Below are positions 16,055 to 23,347 of a stretch of DNA of 64,000 nucleotides, in pieces (position 1 is the first letter of the stretch; each line of letters begins with the position of its first letter). The position numbers were made by a program, and so were the translations under genes. Origin of the DNA: Caldifarciminota bacterium UBA6260 (GTDB taxonomy: Bacteria > Hydrothermota > 32-111); NCBI GenBank assembly GCA_002441125.1, contig DJVI01000003.1:168714-232713 (forward strand), in the 5' to 3' direction. The notes beneath the pieces are model-generated. The model saw only the letters and a list, made by a program, of their open reading frames with translations, was not told where the DNA came from and did not search any database.

Positions 16055-17968
16055 ATGAATTATAAACATTTATTTTCAGAAATTAAAGTTGGGAATCTGA
16101 TGTTGAAAAACCGAATAATTTTTCCGCCAATTTCAACAAATCTTGCATTAAACTCAGGAGAGATTGATTCTGCATTTGTATATCACTACACAAGAAGAGC
16201 TAAAGGTGGTGCCGCTCTTGTTATTCTTGAAAATATGTGTATTCAATTTCCTGAGGCAAGGAATGGTGCTTTACAACCGAGGATAGACAGCGATATATTT
16301 ATTCCAGGTTTGAGCAAAATTGCTTACAGTATACATAATTATGGTAGTTTAGCGTTTATGGAACTCACCCATCCGGGTCTTTTTGCAGAACTTGAATACA
16401 CTGACAGAAAAATCCCAGTTGCTCCTTCGGTAGTAAGTTTAAGACCTGACAATATCATCCCAAAAGAGCTTACAAAAGAAGAGATCTATAATATTGCCGA
16501 ATCATTTGCCCAAGCGGCATTAAGAGCAAAAAAGGCTTTATTTGACGGTGTAGAAATTGAAGCCGCACATGGTCTTCTCGTTAATCAATTCCTATCACCT
16601 CTTTCAAACAAAAGAACAGATGAGTTTGGAGGTAATTTAGAAAACAGAGTAAGATTTGCAAAGATTATTATTGATAATATAAAAAAATTATGTGGGAAAG
16701 ATTTTACTGTAACAGCAAGAGTTGGTGTAATCGACTTTATAAATGGAGGTATAGATATAAAAGAAGGGGTAAAGATCGCTAAAGCTTTTGAAGAAATTGG
16801 CTATGCCGCTGTTCATGCAGATGTTGGATTTGGAAACAAAGAATATAGACTTGAACCTATGCAATACTTTGAGGCTTGGAGAACAGATTTTGCGAGTTCT
16901 TTAAAAAAAGAATTAAAGATACCGGTAATCGCAGTAGGTATGATCAGAACACCAAAAACTGCTGACGAAATTATAGCTTCTGGAAAAGCAGATATAGTAG
17001 CATTAGGAAGAACTCTGATAGCAGATCCAGATTTCCCTATTAAGGCAGAAAGTGGTAGAGAAGATGAAATAAAAAAATGTATCGGATGTAGCGAATGTAT
17101 AAAAGCTCGTCACGATGAAGAAGTTGTAATAAGGTGCGGGATAAACCCTTTGGTCGGCAAAAGCGAGTATGAGGAAATATTTATTCCATCCACAAAGCAA
17201 AAGAAAATACTGGTCGTAGGTGCAGGGCCCGCTGGACTGGAAGCTGCGATAACGATGGCTAAAAGGGGACATAAAGTTTATATATGGGAAAAAGAGGATC
17301 ATATCGGTGGAGCGCTGAAACTTGCAACTCTCCCACCAGGAAAAGAAAAACTTCAATGGCTTTTGGAATATTACTCAAATATGACAAAAAAATTAGGTAT
17401 CCAAATTACATTGAATAAAGAAGCAACGGAGGAAAATATAGACAGTTTTAAACCAGATACGGTGATTTTAGCAAACGGAAGCAAAGCTTTTATACCGCCA
17501 ATTAAAGGTATAAACAATAAAAACTCGATCACCTTTGAAAAAATTCTAAATGGTACAATCGAAATTACGAACAAAAAAGTTATCGTTGGTGGAGGGGGAC
17601 TGGTAGGTTGTGAAACAGCACTCTATCTCGCTTCAAAAGGTAATGATGTAACTATTCTTGAAATGCTCTCAGAAATCGCAGGGGGAATGGAGAAAATAAG
17701 TAAAAATTATTTGTTGAAAGAACTCTCTGAAAGAAATGTGAAATACTTTGTAAACTCTCCAATAAAAGAAATCACTGAAAAGTTTGTAACCTTCGGAGAA
17801 GGGAATAGTATTGAAATGGATTATTTTATTGTCTCTTTTGGAGGAGTTTCCAACCATAATCTATATGAAAAAACAAAATATGAAACCTATTTAGTTGGAG
17901 ATGCTCTAAAACCAAATAAAATAATAGATGCTGTGCATACAGGATTTGCAATAGGTAAAATAGTATAA
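16055..17968 (+). CDS. NADH:flavin oxidoreductase of the 2,4-dienoyl-CoA/enoate reductase family
   Basis: The 637-residue protein has an N-terminal old-yellow-enzyme TIM barrel (about 1-330; MLKNRIIFPP, EIEAAHGLLVNQFLSPLSNKRTDEFGG). A cysteine cluster follows (Cys342, 345, 348 and 361) for one [4Fe-4S]. The C-terminal FAD/NAD(P)H half has two dinucleotide folds (GAGPAGLEAA near 389, GGGGLVGCETA near 510). Relatives reduce activated C=C bonds of enoates or dienoyl-CoA, anaerobically. The substrate here is unknown. It has its own promoter and is followed after 35 nt by the CGGC-domain gene, so the two may act together. Confidence 0.88.
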   Translation: MNYKHLFSEIKVGNLMLKNRIIFPPISTNLALNSGEIDSAFVYHYTRRAKGGAALVILENMCIQFPEARNGALQPRIDSDIFIPGLSKIAYSIHNYGSLAFMELTHPGLFAELEYTDRKIPVAPSVVSLRPDNIIPKELTKEEIYNIAESFAQAALRAKKALFDGVEIEAAHGLLVNQFLSPLSNKRTDEFGGNLENRVRFAKIIIDNIKKLCGKDFTVTARVGVIDFINGGIDIKEGVKIAKAFEEIGYAAVHADVGFGNKEYRLEPMQYFEAWRTDFASSLKKELKIPVIAVGMIRTPKTADEIIASGKADIVALGRTLIADPDFPIKAESGREDEIKKCIGCSECIKARHDEEVVIRCGINPLVGKSEYEEIFIPSTKQKKILVVGAGPAGLEAAITMAKRGHKVYIWEKEDHIGGALKLATLPPGKEKLQWLLEYYSNMTKKLGIQITLNKEATEENIDSFKPDTVILANGSKAFIPPIKGINNKNSITFEKILNGTIEITNKKVIVGGGGLVGCETALYLASKGNDVTILEMLSEIAGGMEKISKNYLLKELSERNVKYFVNSPIKEITEKFVTFGEGNSIEMDYFIVSFGGVSNHNLYEKTKYETYLVGDALKPNKIIDAVHTGFAIGKIV

Positions 17969-18003
17969 ATACTTTCATCTTTAAAAATTAAAGAGGAGGA
18001 ATA

Positions 18004-18450
18004 ATGGAAGAAAAAATTAAAATTGGAATTATTATTTGTGATAGGTATAAAAGCTGTGCAGGTGGAAAATGTTTCAGATCACTAAAAGAGAGAGTTGGAG
18101 CGTTCAGCAATTATCAAGGGAAAGAGGTTGAAATTGTTGGATACACTTCCTGCGGTGGTTGCCCTGGCCCAAATATAGAATACGCTCCAGAAGAGATGAA
18201 AAAAAATGGAGCGAATGTAATCCACTTCGCAACCGGAATGGTTGTGGGTTATCCCCCTTGCCCATATATTCAACACTTTAAGGAGTTCATAGAAGAAAAA
18301 TACAAGATGCAGGTTGTTATAGGAACACATCCAATACCTCAAAAATATTTTCTTACCCATCAAAAACTTGGAACATGGAATACACCTGAACGGGAGGAAA
18401 TGATAAAAGCAACATTAACAGATGAAAAGATAAGGATTTCATACGATTGA
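18004..18450 (+). CDS. CGGC-domain protein
   Basis: This 148-residue protein matches the CGGC domain family, cysteine-rich proteins proposed to bind metal, of unknown biochemical role. Cysteines occur at 12, 18, 23, in the CGGCPGP motif (50-53) and at 86 (GYPPCPY). A strong AGGAGG site precedes the ATG. It follows the flavoenzyme in the same transcript. The pattern of paired cysteines suggests metal or Fe-S binding or redox sensing, but the sequence alone does not say which. Confidence 0.85.
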   Translation: MEEKIKIGIIICDRYKSCAGGKCFRSLKERVGAFSNYQGKEVEIVGYTSCGGCPGPNIEYAPEEMKKNGANVIHFATGMVVGYPPCPYIQHFKEFIEEKYKMQVVIGTHPIPQKYFLTHQKLGTWNTPEREEMIKATLTDEKIRISYD

Positions 18451-18478
18451 TCATAAACGATCAAAAAAATTTAAAGGG

Positions 18479-19432
18479 CTATCTGAATTTTCTTATGTAA
18501 TAGACATGCCCCTGATGATAAACTTTTATAAGTTTACCTTTTTTTATAAGTGAATCGACTATGTGTAAATTTTTTCTGTCTTTTTCTAAAAACTCTTTTA
18601 CCGCATCTTCCCTCATTGGATGAACAGCAGTTATACTTAACAGATCTTCCTCCACATTACCTGAGTAAGCAAAAGCATTTCCTTCATATCCTATAAGATA
18701 CTCTACCCTGCCCTTCAATTTATTTTCAAATATTTGAAAAAATGAGTTGATAGTTTCTTCTTTTGGAGAATTAGCCCATTTTTCAGCAGTTGGTCTTGTT
18801 GGAATCGATAGGTAAGAGGTCTTTAAATTTTTCAGGTTCGACAAATATTCCGCAATCTTTTTAAATTCATCCCCATAATCAAAATTATCGATAACCATAG
18901 TTTCAGAGATAAGAATACCTTTAAATTCAGAGCTGAACTTTTCAACACCTTCAAGAATCTTATCCAGATCAAGTTTTTTAAACCCTCTATCAATCTGTTT
19001 CCATATATCTGTAGAAACCGCATCAACTTTTATGGAAACAAGATCAAAATTCATTAAGGCTTTTCTTACCTCTTCATCCCACATTAAACTCGAGTTTGTA
19101 ATAATCGCAACAGGGAGAGATAATTGTTTTATTAATGAAACTTCTTTCTCTAAATTTATATCGAGAGTTGGTTCCCCATCTGGAACAAAAGTGATATAAT
19201 CTATCTTTTCTCTTCTTTCAATAGCAACCCTAACCTTTTCATTTACACTTTTAAAAATTTCTTCTGGTGTATAAAACGGTTTTCTATCTATTGTTATTTT
19301 CAAACTCCTACCCAGTTGACAATAAACACATGAGTAACTACAGATTTTAAAAGGAATATTGTTTACCCCTAAGCTTTTTCCTAATCTTCTTGATGGCACA
19401 GGTCCAAAAGCGATACCTTTTGTTTTTCTCAT
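18479..19432 (-). CDS. Radical SAM protein (COG0731-like)
   Basis: The 317-residue protein has the radical-SAM cluster motif Cys31-x3-Cys35-x2-Cys38 followed by QLG. FVPDGEPTLD serves as the GGE-like SAM motif. The opening FGPVPSRRLGKSLGVNN is characteristic of a COG0731-type family annotated as Fe-S oxidoreductases related to wyosine-synthesis enzymes. The C-terminal part (about 240-317) looks like a small winged-helix module (DAVKEFLEKD, LIKKGKLIKVYHQGHVYYIRK). It is the last gene of the MinD/NifX-like cluster, 9 nt after the preceding ATPase, so metallocofactor work is plausible. Confidence 0.85.
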   Translation of the reverse strand: MRKTKGIAFGPVPSRRLGKSLGVNNIPFKICSYSCVYCQLGRSLKITIDRKPFYTPEEIFKSVNEKVRVAIERREKIDYITFVPDGEPTLDINLEKEVSLIKQLSLPVAIITNSSLMWDEEVRKALMNFDLVSIKVDAVSTDIWKQIDRGFKKLDLDKILEGVEKFSSEFKGILISETMVIDNFDYGDEFKKIAEYLSNLKNLKTSYLSIPTRPTAEKWANSPKEETINSFFQIFENKLKGRVEYLIGYEGNAFAYSGNVEEDLLSITAVHPMREDAVKEFLEKDRKNLHIVDSLIKKGKLIKVYHQGHVYYIRKFR

Positions 19433-19441
19433 ATCGTTTCT

Positions 19442-20302
19442 TTAAAAAATCTTTGAAACTTTTTCCCACACCCTTTTTATCTCTTTTGATACTTTACTGT
19501 CTGGAACAAACTTTACAACAGGTTCTCCATTTGCCATAGCGTTTGTAACTGAAGGGTCAAAAGGAATCTTTCCTACAACCTCATAATTTTTCAAGTGACA
19601 GAAATCTTCAATCTCTTTTGTTTTCTCTATGTTTATATCAAATTTATTGATCAATATAAAAGGTTTTATCCTGAAATGTTCCATCAATTCGAGTATTCTT
19701 TTAAGGTCATGAACACCCGATACTGTTGGTTCAGTAACTATCACACCAGCACTCGTTCCAGTAATAGAAGAAATAACAGGACAGCTGATGCCGGGAGCCC
19801 CATCGATAATTATTTTCCCAATATTCTTACTTACAGCAACTTCTTTAGCCTGATCTCTTACAAAAGTAACAAGTTTGCCAGAATTTTCTTCACCTGGATC
19901 AAGCATAGCATGAGACATAAAACCATTTTCAATTTTGGAAAGGTATATGTTTCCAGAAACCTTTTGTTTCATTTCTATAGCTTTCACAGGACAAATAAGT
20001 CCACAGACGCCACACCCTTCACAACTGTGTGGTTCAACAATAAAATCGTCAGAAATTGCATCAAACCTGCAATTTTCTCTGCAAAGGTTACATTCCACAC
20101 ACCTTTTTTTATCTATCAACGCTGCTTTCGAGCCCTTGAATTCAGATTTTTTAATTAACTCTGGATGTAAAAGAAGGTGTAGATCCGGAGCATCAACATC
20201 ACAATCTGCAACAATTACTTTATCTGCAAGTACTGAAAATGAAGCTGTTATCGTTGTTTTTCCCGTGCCTCCCTTACCACTGACAATAACTAACTCTTTC
20301 AT
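19442..20302 (-). CDS. MinD-superfamily ATPase with inserted 2x[4Fe-4S] ferredoxin domain (copy 1)
   Basis: The 286-residue cytoplasmic ATPase has a deviant Walker A (GKGGTGKT, 9-16) and the ADCDVDAPDLHL switch. A ferredoxin insertion carries Cys68-71-74-78 and Cys94-97-100-104. The C-terminal half carries the DGAPGISCPVISS motif and TEPTVSGVHDLKR. These proteins occur next to NifX-like genes in anaerobes and are thought to work on Fe-S or metal cofactors. The exact function is unknown. It overlaps its paralogue upstream by 4 nt, suggesting a heterodimer. Confidence 0.9.
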   Translation of the reverse strand: MKELVIVSGKGGTGKTTITASFSVLADKVIVADCDVDAPDLHLLLHPELIKKSEFKGSKAALIDKKRCVECNLCRENCRFDAISDDFIVEPHSCEGCGVCGLICPVKAIEMKQKVSGNIYLSKIENGFMSHAMLDPGEENSGKLVTFVRDQAKEVAVSKNIGKIIIDGAPGISCPVISSITGTSAGVIVTEPTVSGVHDLKRILELMEHFRIKPFILINKFDINIEKTKEIEDFCHLKNYEVVGKIPFDPSVTNAMANGEPVVKFVPDSKVSKEIKRVWEKVSKIF

Positions 20303-21135
20303 TTTTGTATCTTCTCTTTTATCGTGTTAAAAAGTTTTTGAAATTTTTCTTTCCATTCTGCCATTTCTAAAACAAATGGAATACCTTTAGAATAGAGTTC
20401 TGCTATTTTTCTTTCAAATGGGATCTCAAGTAAAATATCTATACCTTCTTTTTTGCAATAATCGTATATTTTTCTATCCCCTATATCTGCTCTATTTACC
20501 ACTACACCAAAAGGTATTTTCATCTCCCTCAAAAGACTTATCGCAATTTTTAAATCATGCAAACCAAATGGTGTTGGTTCTGTAACCAATACACTAAAAT
20601 CACTATTCTTGACAGATTCTATAACCGGACAAGATGCCCCGGGTGGAGAATCTATGATAACATTTTTGTTTTTGTTCATTCTCGATTTTACTTCCCTAAC
20701 AACATTTGAAGCAACAGCATCACCTACTTCAAGTTCACCATATATAATTTCTATCCCATTTGAATTCCCATAATAAATTGTACCGGTTTTATGTAGTTCC
20801 TCTTTTATTGCACCTTTAGGGCATACGATTTTGCATCCTCCACAGCTATGACAAAGTTCAGGTAAGATAAAGGTTTTCTCCCTGCTTACAAAAATTGCAT
20901 TGAATTCACAAAACTTTGCACATTTACCACAGTTATCACATAGAGATTCATTAATAGATGGAACCAAAATGAAAAGATTCTCAGTTTTGTTAATCTCTGG
21001 TTTTAAAAACAGATAAGAATTAGGTTCCTCCACATCGCAATCTAAAAGTTGAACATTATCAATAGATAATGCTAAATTTGTAGCAAACGAGGTTTTGCCT
21101 GTTCCACCTTTTCCACTTGCAACAGAGATTATCAT
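20299..21135 (-). CDS. MinD-superfamily ATPase with inserted 2x[4Fe-4S] ferredoxin domain (copy 2)
   Basis: This 278-residue paralogue has Walker A GKGGTGKT (8-15) and the DCDVEEPNSYLFL switch. Ferredoxin cysteines are at 66-69-72-76 and 95-98-101-105, followed by DSPPGASCPVIES and TEPTPFGLHDLK. The Asp-Glu-Glu-Pro switch differs from the Asp-Val-Asp-Ala-Pro of copy 1, so the two are not interchangeable duplicates. It starts 8 nt after the NifX-like gene. The tandem arrangement is known from other anaerobes but has no settled biochemistry. Confidence 0.9.
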   Translation of the reverse strand: MIISVASGKGGTGKTSFATNLALSIDNVQLLDCDVEEPNSYLFLKPEINKTENLFILVPSINESLCDNCGKCAKFCEFNAIFVSREKTFILPELCHSCGGCKIVCPKGAIKEELHKTGTIYYGNSNGIEIIYGELEVGDAVASNVVREVKSRMNKNKNVIIDSPPGASCPVIESVKNSDFSVLVTEPTPFGLHDLKIAISLLREMKIPFGVVVNRADIGDRKIYDYCKKEGIDILLEIPFERKIAELYSKGIPFVLEMAEWKEKFQKLFNTIKEKIQK

Positions 21136-21143
21136 ATTTTAGA

Positions 21144-21467
21144 TTACCCCAATAAACCTTTTTTAAACTTTTCAACCAATTCTTTAACCGTTCCGTTTAC
21201 TCCGACGATAACCTTTATATTTGAAGTATTTAAAATTCTTAAAGCGTTTGGTCCTACATCACCAGTGATAATGACATCTACTCCTTTATCTATTAAAGTT
21301 TGTGAAGATTTCACGCCGGCTCCACCACCAGCGTTTACAGAATCGTTTGGAATAGATTCAAAATCCATACTATCAGGATCTATTATGATAAAGTATGCGC
21401 ATCTGCCAAATCTTGGATCCATTGCGGAATCAATAGACTGACCAGTCGAAGTTACACAAATTTTCAT
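21144..21467 (-). CDS. NifX/NafY-family dinitrogenase cofactor-biosynthesis-like protein
   Basis: The 107-residue protein is a single NifX/NifB-C-terminal-like domain (KICVTSTGQSIDSAMDPRFGRCAYF, shortened to its pattern, with DPRFGRC and NAGGGAGVKSSQ as key elements). Such domains carry Fe-Mo or other metal-sulfur clusters between biosynthetic proteins. No nitrogenase gene is in the window, so a general metal-cluster carrier is more likely. A strong GAGGAGGCAAGG region precedes the ATG. It lies upstream of the two MinD-type ATPases. Confidence 0.88.
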   Translation of the reverse strand: MKICVTSTGQSIDSAMDPRFGRCAYFIIIDPDSMDFESIPNDSVNAGGGAGVKSSQTLIDKGVDVIITGDVGPNALRILNTSNIKVIVGVNGTVKELVEKFKKGLLG

Positions 21468-21581
21468 CCTTGCCTCCTCTTGTTGCCACCATTAATAATT
21501 TTGTTAAAAATTTTTCCCTTGAAATTGTTCCTTCTCTTAATTTGTAAAAATCAATATAAAGTTTAATATATAAATTTTCAT

Positions 21582-21932
21582 TTAAAAATTTCCCTTGCCA
21601 CGTCCTCTACCTTTACCTTGTCCATATCCGAATATTCCTCTTCTCAATCCTCTACCTCTACCAAATCCTCTTCCTTGTCCTGAAACGAATGTACCACCAT
21701 TTTCACCATTAAAATATCTGCCTAAATTATTATGGCTATTAATATTTGGTATATTAACATTCTCCATAGACAGTGCCCCTTTGGGACATTTATCTATACA
21801 AAAACCACAATCGGTACATTTTGTCTTATCAACAAAAGCCTTCCTATTTGAAATTGCTATAGCATTTACAGGACAAAAATCAACACATATCCCACATCCA
21901 ACACATTTGGTTTTATCAACATTAACCGACAT
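21582..21932 (-). CDS. 2x[4Fe-4S] ferredoxin with a Gly/Arg-rich tail
   Basis: The first 55 residues form a bacterial ferredoxin with Cys10-13-16-20 and Cys39-42-45-49, each followed by Pro. The remaining 60 residues are a low-complexity tail rich in Gly, Arg and aromatic residues (GRGFGRGRGLRRG). This is unusual for a ferredoxin and resembles the Gly/Arg-rich middle of the neighbouring DUF5320 protein. It probably supplies electrons to the MinD-type ATPases. A hairpin terminator lies upstream, between it and DUF5320. Confidence 0.9.
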   Translation of the reverse strand: MSVNVDKTKCVGCGICVDFCPVNAIAISNRKAFVDKTKCTDCGFCIDKCPKGALSMENVNIPNINSHNNLGRYFNGENGGTFVSGQGRGFGRGRGLRRGIFGYGQGKGRGRGKGNF

Positions 21933-21959
21933 ATTTTAACCTCTCCAAGTTTGGTTAGC

Positions 21960-21998
21960 AAAAAGACGGTGGAGATAAAAAAACAAACCTCCATCGTC
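21960..21998 (-). terminator. Rho-independent terminator or attenuator after the DUF5320 gene
   Basis: A 10-bp stem (21965-21974 with 21989-21998, one G-U pair) has a 14-nt loop and is followed on the minus strand by five T residues. It lies between the DUF5320 stop and the ferredoxin start, so it should lower expression of the rest of the cluster relative to DUF5320. Confidence 0.7.
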
Positions 21999-22017
21999 AT
22001 ATTTAATAGTTCTATTC

Positions 22018-22341
22018 TTAATCTTGTGTCTTTTCTTTTTCTAAAACCTCAATCCTTTTTTGAATATCCTCAAGTTGATTTTTTAAAATTTCTGCTTGAG
22101 AACGAAGAAGTTCCGCTTCATTTTTTGCTAAGTGTTCCAATGGAACATTTTCATAAGGAAAATAAGAAAACAAAGATCTTCCAAATCTAAAGCCAAATCC
22201 TCTTCCAAAACCTCTTCTATACCCAAAACCACCCCTGTAAGAATTCATGTAACCTGACTGTGCATATCCTGCACAATACCCTAAGCCTCTACCTGTCATC
22301 GGTCCCAATCCCCAAGGACCCCTTCTGTCTCCTAGTGGCAT
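22018..22341 (-). CDS. DUF5320-family Gly/Arg-rich protein
   Basis: The 107-residue protein starts with the family hallmark (GDRRGPWGLGPMTGRGLGYCAG). A Gly/Tyr/Arg/Phe-rich low-complexity centre follows, then a C-terminal coiled coil (about 70-105; LLRSQAEILKNQLEDIQKRIEVLE). DUF5320 proteins accompany NifX-like and MinD/ferredoxin genes in anaerobes; their role is unknown. Here the gene is first behind a near-consensus promoter and is followed by a terminator, so it should be the most abundant product of the cluster. Confidence 0.88.
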   Translation of the reverse strand: MPLGDRRGPWGLGPMTGRGLGYCAGYAQSGYMNSYRGGFGYRRGFGRGFGFRFGRSLFSYFPYENVPLEHLAKNEAELLRSQAEILKNQLEDIQKRIEVLEKEKTQD

Positions 22342-22503
22342 TCTAACCTCCTTTTTATAGTGAATTAAAATTTATCTTTCCTTTTGTTTAACATCTTTAA
22401 ACTTTTCGATTATTAACATCAATCTTTTTTTATATTCTTTTTTTTCAAGGTTTTATTTATTCAACTATCTATAAAATATTCAATTCTATCGTTTTCAACC
22501 TGT

Positions 22504-22550
22504 CATTATTAGTTATATCTAATAATGTTAGTTTTATCTAATTATAACTA
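22504..22550. promoter_or_regulatory. Palindromic operator pair at the DUF5320 promoter
   Basis: A perfect 9-bp inverted repeat CATTATTAG-N6-CTAATAATG occupies 22504-22527. Its core TTAG-N6-CTAA recurs at 22528-22541, 19 bp further on. An outer pair TAGTTATA (22510-22517) and TATAACTA (22543-22550) also exists. The second copy abuts the -10 box and the first lies just downstream of the start site, a typical repressor layout. Confidence 0.6.
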
Positions 22551-22568
22551 TCAAACAAATTTTGTCAA
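22541..22568 (-). promoter_or_regulatory. Near-consensus promoter of the DUF5320-ferredoxin-MinD cluster
   Basis: On the minus strand a perfect TTGACA (22563-22568) and a perfect TATAAT (22541-22546) are 16 bp apart. This is one of the strongest promoters visible in the window, and it overlaps palindromic operators. Confidence 0.8.
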
Positions 22569-22904
22569 GTCTAAAAACGACACTTTAAATAAATCATTCA
22601 ACATCCAATACTTTTTATGTCTTCCTTTTTTAATTTTTTAGAGAGTTGAATATGTTATCTGTTTTTTTAATGGTTTTAGGCAAAAATACTTCTATATCTA
22701 CATTATGTTTTTTTATAGTGTTAATTTAAATAATATTTCGACTTTTGGATACAATTTTTATTTTTTATTAAAAAATGTTTATAAAATTGGATAAAAGAAA
22801 AAAGTTGAAAACACTTTTTTTCGTTTTGAAAAGTATTATAATATTTGTTTATTAATTAAGAGTTTAACCGTTAGATATCGATTAACAATTTTAAGGAGGT
22901 AGAA

Positions 22905-23345
22905 ATGAAATGGGTTACAAGAGCACACGTTCATGTGGACAGGGTTGCATGTCCCTGGCTTATAAAAAGGTTTATCGATTCTGAGGCAGAGTTTTTATTT
23001 GTTGCTCCATCTATGGTAAAGAAAACAGCAGAAGAAACAGGAGCAATCCCTTTTGATGCTGAAGGGATTGAGTTAGGTCATAAAGATGGAAATTGTAGTT
23101 TTGTCACGATCTTAGAAAAATATGGGCTAAAGGATCCAGTACTTCGCAAAATTGCTGATATAGTAAATGCAGCAGATACTAACAACCTTGATATGAACAC
23201 TTATGCGGCAGGGCTTGAAGCAATCGCATCTGGATTTTCTATTATTTTTTCTGATGATTACGAAAATTTAAAAAAACAATTTTTGGTTTACGATGCACTA
23301 TACGCATTTTTAAAATTACAATTAGCAAAGGAAAACAAAAAATAA
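22905..23345 (+). CDS. ChrB C-terminal-domain (chromate resistance) protein
   Basis: The 146-residue protein corresponds to the C-terminal domain of ChrB-type proteins (KWVTRAHVHVDRVACPWLIKRFID, shortened to its pattern, with RVACPWLI as the key element). In full-length ChrB this domain accompanies a regulator part that is absent here. The family was named after chromate resistance, but stand-alone forms are biochemically uncharacterised. AAGGAGG precedes the ATG. The MFS transporter follows 2 nt later, so the two form a unit, although no ChrA chromate exporter is present. Confidence 0.85.
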   Translation: MKWVTRAHVHVDRVACPWLIKRFIDSEAEFLFVAPSMVKKTAEETGAIPFDAEGIELGHKDGNCSFVTILEKYGLKDPVLRKIADIVNAADTNNLDMNTYAAGLEAIASGFSIIFSDDYENLKKQFLVYDALYAFLKLQLAKENKK

Positions 23346-23347
23346 AG

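Larger units (their letters stand above)
22342..22904. other. Divergent intergenic region with long leader, operators and AT-rich spacer
   Basis: Positions 22342-22534 are a predicted leader of about 190 nt for the DUF5320 unit, in which I recognise no known riboswitch. The promoter and palindromes lie at 22504-22568 and are listed separately. From about 22570 to 22890 the sequence is AT-rich with no credible gene. A TATAAT at 22837-22842 could serve the ChrB-like gene but has no good -35 at the right distance. Confidence 0.5.

Noticed and set aside
18445..18470. Short inverted repeat TTGATC-ATAAAC-GATCAA between convergent genes
   Set aside because: The stem is only 6 bp, AT-rich, and no T tract follows on either strand, so it is not a credible terminator.
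19595..20330. Two long plus-strand frames opposite the first MinD-type ATPase
   Set aside because: Both are shadows of an unmistakable gene with intact Walker A and ferredoxin cysteines.
22837..22842. TATAAT upstream of the ChrB-C-like gene as promoter
   Set aside because: No acceptable -35 hexamer lies 15-19 bp upstream, so it is mentioned only in the intergenic entry.
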